Shown here in pieces: positions 1 to 10,100 of a stretch of 58,298 nt of DNA (positions within the stretch are counted from its first letter, which is position 1; every line of letters begins with the position of its first letter). The translations under genes were made by a program, and so were the position numbers. Under the pieces are notes generated by a model. That model was not told the origin of the DNA. It worked only from the letters and a program-made list of their open reading frames with translations, and did no database searches. Source of the stretch: a bacterium (GTDB lineage: Bacteria; Gemmatimonadota; Glassbacteria; GWA2-58-10); the NCBI GenBank assembly GCA_021372515.1, contig JAJFUG010000165.1, forward strand, positions 1 through 58,298, given 5' to 3'.

Positions 1-909
<909 letters not shown>

Positions 910-926
910 GCCGGGCGGATGCGAGC

Positions 927-1496
927 ATGAACGGACCCGAGAGCCTGGAAATACGCAATCTCGACCGCGCGGTGAGTATCGAGGAGTACTCCCGCCTGCC
1001 GCGCCTGCCGGTCACGGTGATCCTGGACCGCCTGCGCTCCAGTTTCAACGTGGGGGCGGTGTTCCGCACCTGCGAGTGCGCGCGGGTTGAGCGCCTGATC
1101 ACCACCGGGATCACCTGCCACCCGCCGGATGAGAAAGTGGTGCGCACGGCGATGGGCACGGCGGAGTTCGTCCCGCACCGGCATTTTCAGGACACCCGCG
1201 AGGCGATCCTGTTCGCGCGCGAGTGCGGGCTGCCGGTCTACGCGCTCGAGACCACCTCGCACAGCGAATCGATCTACCGGGTGAGTTTCCCGCGCCCTGT
1301 CTGCCTGGTGTTCGGCAACGAGGCCCTGGGGCTGGAGCGTGATACTCTATCACTGGCCAACCGGATCGTGGAGATACCGCTGCTGGGTTACAAGAACAGC
1401 CTTAACGTCTCCGTGGCCGCCGGGATCACGCTGTTCGAGGTGCTGCGCCAGTGGGGCGAGGTGGGCGAGCCGCCCGTGCTGGGCGTGCCGATGTGA
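927..1496 (+). CDS. SpoU/TrmH-family RNA 2'-O-methyltransferase
   Basis: A 189-residue SPOUT methyltransferase expected to transfer a methyl group from S-adenosylmethionine to a ribose 2'-OH of tRNA or rRNA. The three SpoU motifs are visible in order: RSSFNVGAVFRTCE (around residues 35-48), LVFGNEALGLE (around 133-143) and IPLLGYKNSLNVSVAAGI near the C-terminus, which forms the trefoil knot. There is no N-terminal substrate-binding extension, as in minimal TrmL/TrmH-type proteins. I chose ATG 927 because all homologous sequence lies downstream of it; the open frame before it overlaps asnS. The exact RNA target cannot be told from sequence. Confidence 0.88.
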   Translation: MNGPESLEIRNLDRAVSIEEYSRLPRLPVTVILDRLRSSFNVGAVFRTCECARVERLITTGITCHPPDEKVVRTAMGTAEFVPHRHFQDTREAILFARECGLPVYALETTSHSESIYRVSFPRPVCLVFGNEALGLERDTLSLANRIVEIPLLGYKNSLNVSVAAGITLFEVLRQWGEVGEPPVLGVPM

Positions 1497-1841
1497 GGCT
1501 ATTCTGGCATTATTCATCTTTAGAGAAAAAAAGTAGTTTAAGACGCTTATTCTGCTTTCGTTTCGGCGAAAGCAGCAAAGCCAGCGGGGGCCGCGAACTC
1601 GTCCCAACCGTGTCTCCCTTACAACCTCAAGTGTCTACGGAGTGCTGATTCCGCTGCCGCGTCGAAGCGGCGGCGCTGTCGCGAATCGCCGCCAAACCGT
1701 GGAAAATCTTCAGGCCGGGCCGTTTTACTCGCAACTTCACGCTGCCCATGCTGCAGGCTCAGACATGCGCGGCCCCCATAGGCAACTACGACGGCCTGAC
1801 GGCCGTGTAATGGTTTACAAAAATCAAATTCGGAGAATACA
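1497..1841. other. 345-base gap before rmuC with two hairpins
   Basis: No credible coding sequence. It holds a perfect 9-bp stem (CTGCTTTCG/CGAAAGCAG, 1552-1575) just after the methyltransferase gene, with no T-run, and a 6-bp stem ACGGCC/GGCCGT at 1791-1806, about 35 bases before the rmuC start. The rest probably contains the rmuC promoter and leader, but I cannot assign -35/-10 boxes or a known riboswitch class. Confidence 0.4.
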
Positions 1842-3266
1842 ATGCCGGTCTTTCTCTGGTTGTTTATCGGCTTGGCGCTGGGTGGGGTCATCGGCTGGCT
1901 GGCCGCGACCGCGCGCGTGCGCGGAGCATTGGCCTCCCGCATCGATGAGGCCGAGAGCCGCGCCGGTATCGCCGAGAACAACGCCGCTGCCCTGGAGGGA
2001 AAGCTCACCGAGTTGCGCGCGCAGACCCTGTCCGCGGCCGCCGATTTCGACCGGCTCCGTCTGAGGATGGAAGGCGAGCAGGCCGCGCGGGTCAAGGCCG
2101 AGACCAGCCTGGAGGAGACAGTCAAGCGGCTGGAGGAGGAAAAGAAGCTGCTGGATGAGGCCAAGACCAAGCTTACGGACACGTTCAAGGCCCTGGCCAG
2201 CGATACGCTCAAAAGCACACTCAGCAGCAGCAGCGAGGAGTTCCTGAAACTGGCCGGAGAATCTTTCGGCAAGCTGCTCTCCGAGGCCCGGGGCGACCTG
2301 GGCCAGCGCCAGGAGGCGATCCAGGGGCTGGTGGCCCCATTGTCGGAAAAATTAAAATCGTTCGATGAGCATGTGCGTGAGATCGAAAAAAACCGGGTGG
2401 ATGCCTACTCCAGCCTGAGCGAGCAGATAAAGGGACTGTCGCAGGCACAGATGGCGCTGCAGAAAGAGACCGGCAATCTGTCGCAATCGCTCAAGGCGCC
2501 CAAAGTTGTCGGCTCCTGGGGCGAAAGCACGCTCGAACGGGTGGTGGAGCTGTCCGGCCTGTCCGAGTACTGCGATTTCAAGCGCGAGGTCTCGGTCAAC
2601 ACCGAGGAGGGCCGTCTGCGTCCGGACCTGGTGGTATACCTTCCAGGCGACAGACAGATCGTGGTGGATGCCAAGGCCACATTCGAAGCCTACCAGGAGG
2701 CGGTGTCCGCCGAGACTGAGGAAGAGCGCAGGGCGGCCCTGGAACGCCACTCCTCCCAGGTGCGTGCTCACATGCAGCGCCTGGCCGGTAAAGCCTACTG
2801 GAAGCAGTTCGAGAAAGCCCCGGAATTCGTGGTGATGTTTATCCCGCGTGAGTCGTTCTATTCCGCCACACAGGCCATCGACCCCACCCTGTACGAGGAT
2901 GCGATGGCGAACCGGGTCCTGCTGGCCACCCCCACCAACCTGCTTGCCCTGCTGCGCGCAGTGGCGTTCGGTTGGCGGCAGGAACAGATCGCACGGAACG
3001 CCCAGGAGATTAGCACCCAGGGCCGTCAGCTCTACGAGCGCATGAGCACCCTGGCCGACTATATCCTGGACATCGGCAAGGGTCTGGAGCGGGCCACGCA
3101 GTCCTACAACAAGGCGGTCGGCTCGATAGAAACCCGCGTGCTGCCCGCGGCGCGGCGGTTCAAGGACCTGGGGGCCACCACGGCCGAGGAGATCGCCCCT
3201 CTCACGCCGGTCGAGACCGCCCAGCGTCAGCTATCCCTACCCGAAACCCCGGAAAACCGCTCCTGA
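1842..3266 (+). CDS. rmuC: DNA recombination protein RmuC
   Basis: A 474-residue RmuC family protein, a membrane-anchored protein with a predicted nuclease-like core that limits rearrangements at inverted repeats in E. coli. An N-terminal membrane helix (residues about 3-24) is followed by a long charged coiled coil (about 26-115). The conserved RmuC core has GSWGESTLERVVELSGL around 226-242, VDAKATFEAYQEAV, HMQRLAGKAYW and EFVVMFIPRESFY around 328-340. Length and domain order are normal for the family. The gene is monocistronic and converges on the transglutaminase-like gene, with a palindrome between them. Confidence 0.93.
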   Translation: MPVFLWLFIGLALGGVIGWLAATARVRGALASRIDEAESRAGIAENNAAALEGKLTELRAQTLSAAADFDRLRLRMEGEQAARVKAETSLEETVKRLEEEKKLLDEAKTKLTDTFKALASDTLKSTLSSSSEEFLKLAGESFGKLLSEARGDLGQRQEAIQGLVAPLSEKLKSFDEHVREIEKNRVDAYSSLSEQIKGLSQAQMALQKETGNLSQSLKAPKVVGSWGESTLERVVELSGLSEYCDFKREVSVNTEEGRLRPDLVVYLPGDRQIVVDAKATFEAYQEAVSAETEEERRAALERHSSQVRAHMQRLAGKAYWKQFEKAPEFVVMFIPRESFYSATQAIDPTLYEDAMANRVLLATPTNLLALLRAVAFGWRQEQIARNAQEISTQGRQLYERMSTLADYILDIGKGLERATQSYNKAVGSIETRVLPAARRFKDLGATTAEEIAPLTPVETAQRQLSLPETPENRS

Positions 3267-3302
3267 GACAAAGAGCAGTATAAACCTGCTTCCAAACACG
3301 AC

Positions 3303-3327
3303 GGGGCACGGCATGCCGTGCCCCTAC
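3303..3327. repeat. GGGGCACGGCA palindrome ending in CCCCTAC
   Basis: A perfect 22-bp palindrome with arm GGGGCACGGCA occupies 3303-3324 and is followed by TAC. It lies between the convergent ends of rmuC and the transglutaminase-like gene. It belongs to a family of five similar palindromes in this window (also 14084, 40463, 45010 and 56970). It may also act as a bidirectional terminator, though no T-run follows. Confidence 0.6.
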
Positions 3328-3378
3328 AGCAACCTCCCTAACCCATTAATCCGCCCGCCATCCGGCCTGAAACGTTCC

Positions 3379-5331
3379 TCAATGCATTTCCTCCGGCGGC
3401 AGGGCCTCGATCCGGAAATTGACGTTGTGCACTCCTGACGGGGCCTCCACGGTGTAGACATTCTCCTCGCCGCAGGAAGGAAAATCCCAGGTCACAGTCT
3501 GCCTGGAGCTCCCCTGGGCGAACAGGTGGCTCACCCGCAGTCCCACAGCCGGGCCGGGGTTGCGACGCACCCGCCCCGAAGCCGTCACCCGTGCCAGAAG
3601 GCCGTTCTCCACCGTCAGCCTGAGCCGAGTGTTGGCCCCGTCCAGGCTGCGCCCCTTGAGCACATGATTGAACCACATCCCGCCCAGATCGTGCTCCGGC
3701 TCCGGGCTGAATGCGGCCAGATCCTGCCAGGTGTTGCCGCCGTTCTCTGACAGCGACAGCGTCACTTTCGGGCTGCCACCTTTTTCCAGGCGGCGGGCCT
3801 CGATTGCCAGACGCAGCTCGTCGATCAGGCCTTTCTCGCCTGTGCTGAAAATCAGGCTGCCCGGCTTGGACAGGTCAACAGGCCCCAGGATATCGCTCTC
3901 CCCTTCCAGGCCCAGGTTCTCCAGGCGCTCATCCGGAAGGTCGCCCTGGCGGCAGGCGTGACGGTCGAGCAGGAACACCTCGTGCGTGCCCGCGCTCAGG
4001 TGAAACTCGTTCTGGCCCGGCTCCAGGTGCGGAAGGGCCATGGGTGAAAGCTCGGTCCAGGTCTCCAGGGACAGGCCCTCCAGGCCGGTCTTGCCCTCCC
4101 CGGTCCGGTCCAGCCATTCGAATTTCACCCGATAGCCGTAGCCGCCGTCAACCAGCGAGGTCAGGTCCACGGCAAAGGGGACCGCGCCCAGATGGTTGTT
4201 CTCCCAGACGGTTTCCCACGTCCGGCCGCAGTCCGTGCTCAACGAAATCCGGTTCTCGTCCTGCTTGCCGCTGCGCCAGAACCAGCCTCGCGCCACCGCC
4301 GCCCCGGTGTTGTCCTTGAAATTTATCAGATCGTTCTGGCTCCCGGTGATAACCCAGGGGGTCTTGACCTCGAGCACCAGGCTGGACAGCTTGCCCCTGG
4401 CCTGAGAGACCAGCTCGGGCAGGGCCTTGCCGCTCTGCTGAAGCACATTCGTCTGCTCGGGGTTTTCGAGCCGGAACGCCTCGGAGCGCAGGTCGGGAGT
4501 GTACTCGAAACAGCCGTTGCCGTAGGCGGCGGGCACCGTGTCGGTCCAGGCCAGCGAACCCAGGCGCACCGGACCGTCCAGCCAGTAATCGCGGTACTGG
4601 GTGGTGAGGCTCTCCTCCAGACCCTGGGGATCGAGGTAGTAGAACCCGCGCTCGCGGGGACGGTACCAGCAGGTGACTGCCTCGTGGGTGCGCAGGCTGA
4701 GGCCGAAGCTGTGTCCCAAAGAATAGGGATGATAATCGTGCCAGCCCTCGGGCTGGATGAAGGCCTTTTTCATCGCCTCCGGCGGGTCCCAGGGGAAAAA
4801 CGGCACCGGCCGTCGCGCCCCAGCCCGGGTCCAGAGATCGGGGTCGGCGATCAGCTCATCCACTGAGGCGAGGTGCTGCTTGTCATCCAGATATACGTAG
4901 CCGAACATGTCGGTGTCGATGTAGTTCCACTTGCCCTCGAACCAGACCTCGGGGACCACGTGCCCCACCAGGCCGCGGCGTCGGGCCTTGAGCCCGGCCA
5001 GGTTGTACAGGGCGCACATGGCCGAGCTGTTGTTGCCGCAGAGGTCGCAGCCGTAGACATTCAGCAGCTTGAGGGCGTCCACCACCAGCTCGCCGTCCTC
5101 GAACGGCCCGGCGAAATGTATCTGGTGTTTCATGCCGAACTCGTGCAGGGCCAGGGCTTTCTCACGCTCGGAGGCCAACCCGGCGGTAACCCCGGAGACT
5201 ATCTCCTCCAGGCTCCAGCACGGTTGCTGGCCCGCCACCCGCAGACGGATGTCGCGCTGGCCGGCCCGGAGCAGGGATGTGGCCAGAAGCGCCGCGGCAA
5301 GAAAACAACCGATTCTCGTGACAGATCGCAT
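3379..5331 (-). CDS. Secreted transglutaminase-like protein
   Basis: A 650-residue exported protein with a transglutaminase-like (papain-fold) domain. An N-terminal signal peptide (MRSVTRIGCFLAAALLATSL) precedes the domain at about residues 40-150. The likely catalytic triad is C98 (LCGNNSSAM), H124 (GHVVPEVWFEG) and D139 (NYIDTDM). The remaining ~500 residues are rich in beta-strand-like sequence and look like carbohydrate-binding or sandwich domains, but I recognise no family. I chose ATG 5331 because GGAGGT precedes it at good spacing and the signal peptide starts there. The domain can be a peptidase, amidase or inactive; the substrate is unknown. The promoter region is shared with the divergent galU. 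Confidence 0.65.
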   Translation of the reverse strand: MRSVTRIGCFLAAALLATSLLRAGQRDIRLRVAGQQPCWSLEEIVSGVTAGLASEREKALALHEFGMKHQIHFAGPFEDGELVVDALKLLNVYGCDLCGNNSSAMCALYNLAGLKARRRGLVGHVVPEVWFEGKWNYIDTDMFGYVYLDDKQHLASVDELIADPDLWTRAGARRPVPFFPWDPPEAMKKAFIQPEGWHDYHPYSLGHSFGLSLRTHEAVTCWYRPRERGFYYLDPQGLEESLTTQYRDYWLDGPVRLGSLAWTDTVPAAYGNGCFEYTPDLRSEAFRLENPEQTNVLQQSGKALPELVSQARGKLSSLVLEVKTPWVITGSQNDLINFKDNTGAAVARGWFWRSGKQDENRISLSTDCGRTWETVWENNHLGAVPFAVDLTSLVDGGYGYRVKFEWLDRTGEGKTGLEGLSLETWTELSPMALPHLEPGQNEFHLSAGTHEVFLLDRHACRQGDLPDERLENLGLEGESDILGPVDLSKPGSLIFSTGEKGLIDELRLAIEARRLEKGGSPKVTLSLSENGGNTWQDLAAFSPEPEHDLGGMWFNHVLKGRSLDGANTRLRLTVENGLLARVTASGRVRRNPGPAVGLRVSHLFAQGSSRQTVTWDFPSCGEENVYTVEAPSGVHNVNFRIEALPPEEMH

Positions 5332-5692
5332 CAAAATACCTCCGGAACAGGGCGTTACACTGCACTGGTTTAATTTTTCTTTTGCAGGCTGGATCTGGCC
5401 GGGCAACCCGCCGCCGCCTTAGGGTTCAAAATACGCTCTGCTTACTTGCCGGAAAAGAAAAAATCCCGCCGCGCCGGATGAACCTTTTTGCGCTCTCCGC
5501 GGTATCAGGTTGTATGCAGACAGTCCGGAGCCTGAGGATTCAACTTTTCATCCCCCATCCGCGCAACGCATTATATGGTTTTTGACTTATTTTTTTCTTG
5601 AAATTGTTGCGTAAAATAATTAGGTTAGAGCGTTCCAGATCAGACCCAGGAGCATGAAGGCAGTCTCTACAAAGAGATAAAGGAGCGGAAGA
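5332..5692. promoter_or_regulatory. Divergent intergenic region between the transglutaminase-like gene and galU
   Basis: About 360 bases with no gene. It must carry promoters for both directions. The part next to galU is AT-rich (5575-5630). I can make out TTGAAA at about 5598 but no convincing -10 at the right distance. No operator or riboswitch is recognised. Confidence 0.4.
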
Positions 5693-6559
5693 ATGAAAAT
5701 CCGCAAGGCCGTGATCCCGGCCGCAGGTTTGGGCACACGTTTTCTGCCTGCCACCAAGGCTCTCCCCAAAGAGATGATCCCGATAGTCGACAAGCCGGCC
5801 ATTCAGTACATCATCGAGGAGATTGTCGACAGCGGGATCGAGGATATCCTGATCATCACCGGGCGCGGCAAGCGCGCCATCGTGGAGCATTTTGACAAGT
5901 CGATCGAGCTGAACGAGACCCTGAAGAACAAGGGCCAGGAATCGGTGCTGCGCACGCTCGAAAAAATCGAGCAACTGGCCGACATCCACTACCTGCAGCA
6001 GAAAGAGGCCCTGGGTACCGGGCATGCCGTGCTCAAGGCGGCCAACCATATCTCCGGCGAGCCGTTCGCCGTGCTGTTCGGCGATGACCTGATCCAGGGC
6101 AAGGAGCCGGCGCTCAAGGAGCTGATCAACACATTCGAGAAATACAACAGCACGGTGCTGGGCGTGTCGGAGGTCTCGGAGGAGAAAGTCTCGCAGTACG
6201 GCATAATCAAGGGCAAGCCGATAAACGGGGAGTACATTGTCGAGGACCTGGTGGAAAAGCCCGACGCCGGCAAGGCTCCCAGCCGCATGGCGCTGCTGGG
6301 ACGGATGATTTTCACCCCGGACATTTTCGACTACCTGCGCGAGACCAAGGTGGACCCGAAGCACCAGGAGATACTGCTCACGGACGCGATCCTGGCCATG
6401 GCCAAGGAGAAAGTGGTCTACGCCCATATCCTCAAGGGTAAGTGGCACACCGTGGGCGACAAGCTCTCGTTCATCAAGACCACAATCGAGTACGCCCTGG
6501 CCCATAAAGACTTGCGCCCCGGGATACAGGAATTTCTCAAGGAATTGAAAATACAGTAA
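5693..6559 (+). CDS. galU: UTP-glucose-1-phosphate uridylyltransferase
   Basis: Makes UDP-glucose from UTP and glucose-1-phosphate for cell-envelope glycans. The 288-residue protein begins with the nucleotide-binding motif AGLGTRFLPATKALPKEM (residues 10-27), followed by VDKPAIQYIIEE. It also has FAVLFGDDLI in the metal-binding loop and VEKPDAGKAPS, all typical of bacterial GalU. ATG 5693 is preceded by AGGAG. Two HEXXH peptidase genes follow at 12- and 32-base gaps and are probably co-transcribed. Confidence 0.95.
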   Translation: MKIRKAVIPAAGLGTRFLPATKALPKEMIPIVDKPAIQYIIEEIVDSGIEDILIITGRGKRAIVEHFDKSIELNETLKNKGQESVLRTLEKIEQLADIHYLQQKEALGTGHAVLKAANHISGEPFAVLFGDDLIQGKEPALKELINTFEKYNSTVLGVSEVSEEKVSQYGIIKGKPINGEYIVEDLVEKPDAGKAPSRMALLGRMIFTPDIFDYLRETKVDPKHQEILLTDAILAMAKEKVVYAHILKGKWHTVGDKLSFIKTTIEYALAHKDLRPGIQEFLKELKIQ

Positions 6560-6571
6560 CCGTCTGTAGCA

Positions 6572-7465
6572 GTGCGCGGGGGAGAATTGGAGACAGTCTG
6601 GCAGACGGTGCTGGAAGCTCTGCGTCACACCTGGGCCGTGGTCCTGCCCGCGCTGCGGGCCACGGCCGGCCAGTCTCTTCCCCTGCTTGTCCCCCTGCTC
6701 TGCCTGGGCTGGCTGATCCACCTGGCCGCCTCGCTGATCGAGGTCGACGCCGTGCGCCTTCTGGGCGTGCGCGGGTTCCTCTATGTGCTGGGCTGGCCCG
6801 GGACTCTGGTCCACGAGTTGGGCCACGCTCTTTTCTGCCCCCTGTTCGGCCACAAGATCACCAAAATGCAGCTGGTCAGTTTCAACCCCAAGGGTGGCAA
6901 CGCCGGGTTCGTCTCCCACACCTTCAACCGCCGCAACCCCTGGCACCAGGTAGGCAATTTCTTCATCAGCGTGGGTCCGGTGCTGCTGGGCGCGCTGACT
7001 GTCTACCTGCTGCTGCGCTACTTAGCCGGTTTCCCGCTCGAGCTTTCACGTTTCTATTCCTACGGACGGGTGATCCCGGGGCCGGAGGGCGCGATCTATG
7101 AGAGCACCACGGGCTGGGTCCGCCTGTTCTGGAAATCGCTGCTCCACCTCTGGGCCGCAGTCTCGGGCAGCCTGGACTGGCACAACTGGCGCCTGTACGT
7201 GGCCGCCTGGCTTACCCTGGGCGTGGGCAGCGGCATGGTCCTGAGCGGGGCGGACATCAAGTTGGCCTCGCAGGGCCTGGGCGTGCTGCTGGCAGTGCTG
7301 TTCCTGGTCAACGTGGTGCTGGTGCTGATGCACGCCGGCACGCCCTCCTCCCGGCCGATGATGCCGGCGGCTGTGGCGCTGTCGTTCCTGATGCTCGTGG
7401 TGCTCTGTATCTGCACGGCCGGGGCGCTGCTGTTCCGCCCCCTGAGGCTGCTTTTCCGTCGCTGA
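6572..7465 (+). CDS. Integral-membrane HEXXH (M50-like) metallopeptidase
   Basis: A 297-residue polytopic membrane protein. Motif VHELGH (H81, E82, H85) lies in a membrane-associated segment, as in M50/site-2-protease and related DUF families, where zinc binds and intramembrane proteolysis can occur. Several hydrophobic segments follow (about residues 135-160, 215-245 and 265-290). The FNPKGGNAGFVSH loop follows soon after the zinc motif. I do not see the LDG-type third-ligand motif clearly, so activity is uncertain. Start: GTG 6572 has little ribosome-binding sequence; TTG 6587 has GGGGGAG close in front and is an alternative. Confidence 0.6.
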   Translation: MRGGELETVWQTVLEALRHTWAVVLPALRATAGQSLPLLVPLLCLGWLIHLAASLIEVDAVRLLGVRGFLYVLGWPGTLVHELGHALFCPLFGHKITKMQLVSFNPKGGNAGFVSHTFNRRNPWHQVGNFFISVGPVLLGALTVYLLLRYLAGFPLELSRFYSYGRVIPGPEGAIYESTTGWVRLFWKSLLHLWAAVSGSLDWHNWRLYVAAWLTLGVGSGMVLSGADIKLASQGLGVLLAVLFLVNVVLVLMHAGTPSSRPMMPAAVALSFLMLVVLCICTAGALLFRPLRLLFRR

Positions 7466-7497
7466 ACCCCCTGAACCCCACTCTGCGCGCGACCGCC

Positions 7498-8259
7498 ATG
7501 GCCTACCCCAAGGTACGCGACATAACCCTCGGTATATTGGAACACTGCGGGATCATCGCGCCGCCAGTGGAAATCCCGCCCCTGCTGGGCTATTTCCGGG
7601 CACGGGTGCAGGAGTCGCGTGGCCTGGCCGGCAGCGCACTTCTGCGGCGGGAGGACGGTTGGATCATCAAGGTGGGTAGCGAGTTGCGCGATGAGCGGCG
7701 CGCTTTCCGGATCGCCCACGAGCTGGGCCATATCTGGTGGTCCGACCCGGCGCACCACCTGGGCGACCCCGACCTGGGCGGCCAGATCGAGCATTATTGC
7801 TCCAAGTTCGCCTCGCTGCTGCTCTGCCCGCACCAGTGGTTCGTGCAGGACGCCCCGGAGGCGGACTTCGACCTGTTCCGGCTGAAAAAAATCTACGCCA
7901 GCCTGAGCCACGAAGGCCTGGCGATCCGGGCCAGCCACCTCACCGCCCTGGTAGTGACTATCCTCGACAACGGCAAGCTCTACCGACGCTTTGGCACGCC
8001 GGGGCTGGCTTTCCCGGCCAAGGAGCTGAAAATCGAGCGGGAGGTCTACGAGGAGTCCGACCTGTACGGCGCTTTCCGCGAATCATGCGGCGAGGTGAGC
8101 TGGGGCGGCCTGCGGCGAAAGCTCCGCGTGCGGGCTTATCCTGTATTCAGCCCCGGGTTCCGGCGAATAATCCTGCTCTCCTCGCCCTCCGGGGTGTCGC
8201 GGCACGGCGAGGCGGAGGATTTCGAGAGCGATATGCCCTACCCGTTCCCGGAGTATTGA
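7498..8259 (+). CDS. ImmA/IrrE-family metallo-endopeptidase
   Basis: A 253-residue cytoplasmic zinc peptidase of the DUF955 type. The motif RIAHELGHIWW (H74, E75, H78) is followed by QIEHYCSKFASLLLCP, matching the family signature in which an E about 20 residues later completes the zinc site. Relatives (ImmA, IrrE/PprI) cleave HTH-type repressors during stress or mobile-element induction. Unlike most, there is no adjacent HTH repressor gene and no N-terminal HTH, so the target is unknown. It follows the membrane peptidase by 32 bases. Confidence 0.8.
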   Translation: MAYPKVRDITLGILEHCGIIAPPVEIPPLLGYFRARVQESRGLAGSALLRREDGWIIKVGSELRDERRAFRIAHELGHIWWSDPAHHLGDPDLGGQIEHYCSKFASLLLCPHQWFVQDAPEADFDLFRLKKIYASLSHEGLAIRASHLTALVVTILDNGKLYRRFGTPGLAFPAKELKIEREVYEESDLYGAFRESCGEVSWGGLRRKLRVRAYPVFSPGFRRIILLSSPSGVSRHGEAEDFESDMPYPFPEY

Positions 8260-8283
8260 AAAGGAAAAAGGCGAAAATCGGAT

Positions 8284-8349
8284 TTATCCACGAAGGGACA
8301 CGAAGCAAAGCATTTTTTCTTTGTACCCCTTCGTGTCCTTCGTGGATAA
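8284..8349. repeat. Imperfect inverted repeat with TTATCCACGAAG arms
   Basis: Left arm TTATCCACGAAGGGACACG (from 8284) and right arm CGTGTCCTTCGTGGATAA (to 8349) are near-complementary with a one-base bulge and enclose a T-rich loop. The element sits between convergent genes (ImmA-like, + and LysM lipoprotein, -) and could terminate both. Repeats with this TTATCCACGAAG arm occur in many environmental genomes from my general knowledge; I cannot name the family. Confidence 0.6.
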
Positions 8350-8383
8350 CTATTTGTTCCTGACGGTGATTAATCTCACAGTC

Positions 8384-9385
8384 TCAGGAGATGCTGAGCA
8401 CCGCGTGGTGAATGTTCAGGCTCTGGCCCACTTTCACTCCACCGTCCTCCGGAATGGAGGGGTTCCAGCTGCGGATGGCCTGGGTGCTGACGCCGAAACG
8501 GTTGGCGATGGAGATCAGGGTGTCGCCGCGCTGCACGGTGTACTTTTCTTTTTCGATCTGCACCTTGACCTTGGCGTTCTTGCCCGCTGGCACCGGCACG
8601 TTGATCCGCTGGCCGACCCGCAGGCCCCGGCGCTGGAGCTGGTTGTTGTTCATCGATTCCAGTTTATCCGGAGTCACCCCCAGAGCCGTGGCGATGCCGA
8701 AAATCGTATCTCCCCGTCGCACCTGGTAGACCCCCACCTCGGGCGCCATCACTGGCATCGGCTTGGGTTTGGGCTTGGGCGGCTCGGCTTTCTTGACCGG
8801 CTCGCTCTTGGCGGACGCCGGGGCCGTGCTCTGCGCGACCGTCTTCTCCGGGGCGGTACGCGCCGGGGCCGCGGCCGGGGTCTCCTGCGGCTTCGGCGCA
8901 ACCGCCGCCCCGGCGACCACCGTGCGCTGGGCAACCACCTTGTAGCCGGTGGGACTCCATTGCAAATCCTTGACCATCGTGTTACCGTCGTACAGACGGC
9001 TGGAGACTGTAAGCTCGGGCAGGCTGTCGCCGTTGGCGTCCGAGATTTTCTCCAGCCTGGCCCCCACGAACTCGCGCGGGTTGTCCTGGTCGTTGACCAT
9101 CGGGGTGATCTGCCAGGCCCCGTCCTGGGTGCGGTAGAACACGTCGAAATCCAGCAGCTCGCGCGGACCGAACACCAGGATCACCTCCCGCGCGCCGTCG
9201 TGGTTGAGGTCCTCGATCCGCACGTCGCGCAGGTCTTTCTCGGCCGCCATCCGTCCAGCCAGGGAGGCCAGATCGCCGCGCAGGTCCTCCTCCACTTTCG
9301 GGCCACCGCAGGCAACCAGGGACAGGACCGCGCAGGCCACGGATATGGCGGCAACAGTCTGTTTTCCAGCAGGCATGAACTTCAT
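8384..9385 (-). CDS. LysM-domain lipoprotein
   Basis: A 333-residue envelope lipoprotein. The signal peptide ends in LSLVACGG (lipid on the Cys). The N-terminal part contains DLNHDGARE and DANGDSLPE, which resemble Ca-binding FG-GAP/EF-loop repeats. A Pro/Ala/Lys-rich linker (about 185-225) leads to two LysM peptidoglycan-binding motifs: YQVRRGDTIFGIATALGV and YTVQRGDTLISIANRFGV. Likely role is binding peptidoglycan from the membrane side. ATG 9385 has GGGAG eight bases upstream; the in-frame ATG 9376 has none. Confidence 0.8.
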   Translation of the reverse strand: MKFMPAGKQTVAAISVACAVLSLVACGGPKVEEDLRGDLASLAGRMAAEKDLRDVRIEDLNHDGAREVILVFGPRELLDFDVFYRTQDGAWQITPMVNDQDNPREFVGARLEKISDANGDSLPELTVSSRLYDGNTMVKDLQWSPTGYKVVAQRTVVAGAAVAPKPQETPAAAPARTAPEKTVAQSTAPASAKSEPVKKAEPPKPKPKPMPVMAPEVGVYQVRRGDTIFGIATALGVTPDKLESMNNNQLQRRGLRVGQRINVPVPAGKNAKVKVQIEKEKYTVQRGDTLISIANRFGVSTQAIRSWNPSIPEDGGVKVGQSLNIHHAVLSIS

Positions 9386-9563
9386 TCAGGCATCTCCCGT
9401 TGTGTATTCCAGGCCAGCCCTCGCCCGGCGCTCCACAGGCAAAGACGCAGAAACCTCCGGCACCTCGAGACCGTGAGCCTGTTTCCGGCTTTCAACAAAG
9501 ATAAGCCGGATGTCCTTGACTGGCAAGGGTGCGCTTAAGAGGAACGAAAGGGAGACTTTCAGG

Positions 9564-10100
9564 ATGGATACGTTTGTCGATCAGACCGTGGAGATCAAGG
9601 CCCGCTGCCCGAGTGGGCATGCCGAGTTGCGCCGGAGACTGGAGGCCTTCGCTGTGGCCTGCGCGGGCGAGTTCGAGCAGAGCGACACATTCTACAACGT
9701 TCCGCACGGACGGCTCAAGCTGCGCCGCAGCCCGGCCGGCAACCTGCTTATCGCCTACCGCCGAGCGGACCAGGCCGGGCCCAAGAACTGCCTGGTCGAG
9801 CTTCACCCCTGCGCCGATCCCGACAGCCTGGACCGCGCCCTCTCCGCCGCGCTGGAGGTGCGTCTGGTGGTGAGAAAGAAACGGACCCTTTTCAGGCAGG
9901 ACAATGTCAGAATCCACCTGGACCGGGTGGAGGGCCTGGGGGAATTCGTGGAAATAGAGGTTCTGGGCGTGCGGGGACGCGACAGCGTGGAAGCCCTGGA
10001 GGCGGTCTGCTCCGTTTGGCTCGAACGCCTGGGAATACAGCGCGACTGTCTTATCGAGCGGGCCTACGCCGACCTGCTGGAGGAGATTCAGTCGGCCTGA
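9564..10100 (+). CDS. CYTH-domain protein (class IV adenylate cyclase/thiamine-triphosphatase family)
   Basis: A 178-residue CYTH (triphosphate tunnel) protein. The N-terminal signature appears as VEIKARC, the CyaB variant of EXEXK. It has alternating charged strand residues such as GRLKLRR, LIAYRR, VVRKKRTLF, RIHLDRVEGLGEFVEIE, which line the tunnel in this fold. Members hydrolyse inorganic or thiamine triphosphate or make cAMP; the C-terminal FVEIE and the RIHLD/V-GLG segment are typical of CyaB-like members. ATG 9564 follows an AGG-containing leader. Its 3' end overlaps the convergent membrane-protein gene by 13 bases. Confidence 0.82.
   Translation: MDTFVDQTVEIKARCPSGHAELRRRLEAFAVACAGEFEQSDTFYNVPHGRLKLRRSPAGNLLIAYRRADQAGPKNCLVELHPCADPDSLDRALSAALEVRLVVRKKRTLFRQDNVRIHLDRVEGLGEFVEIEVLGVRGRDSVEALEAVCSVWLERLGIQRDCLIERAYADLLEEIQSA

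Noticed and set aside
1791-1806. Riboswitch or regulatory RNA before rmuC
   Set aside because: Two simple hairpins do not match any riboswitch consensus that I know.
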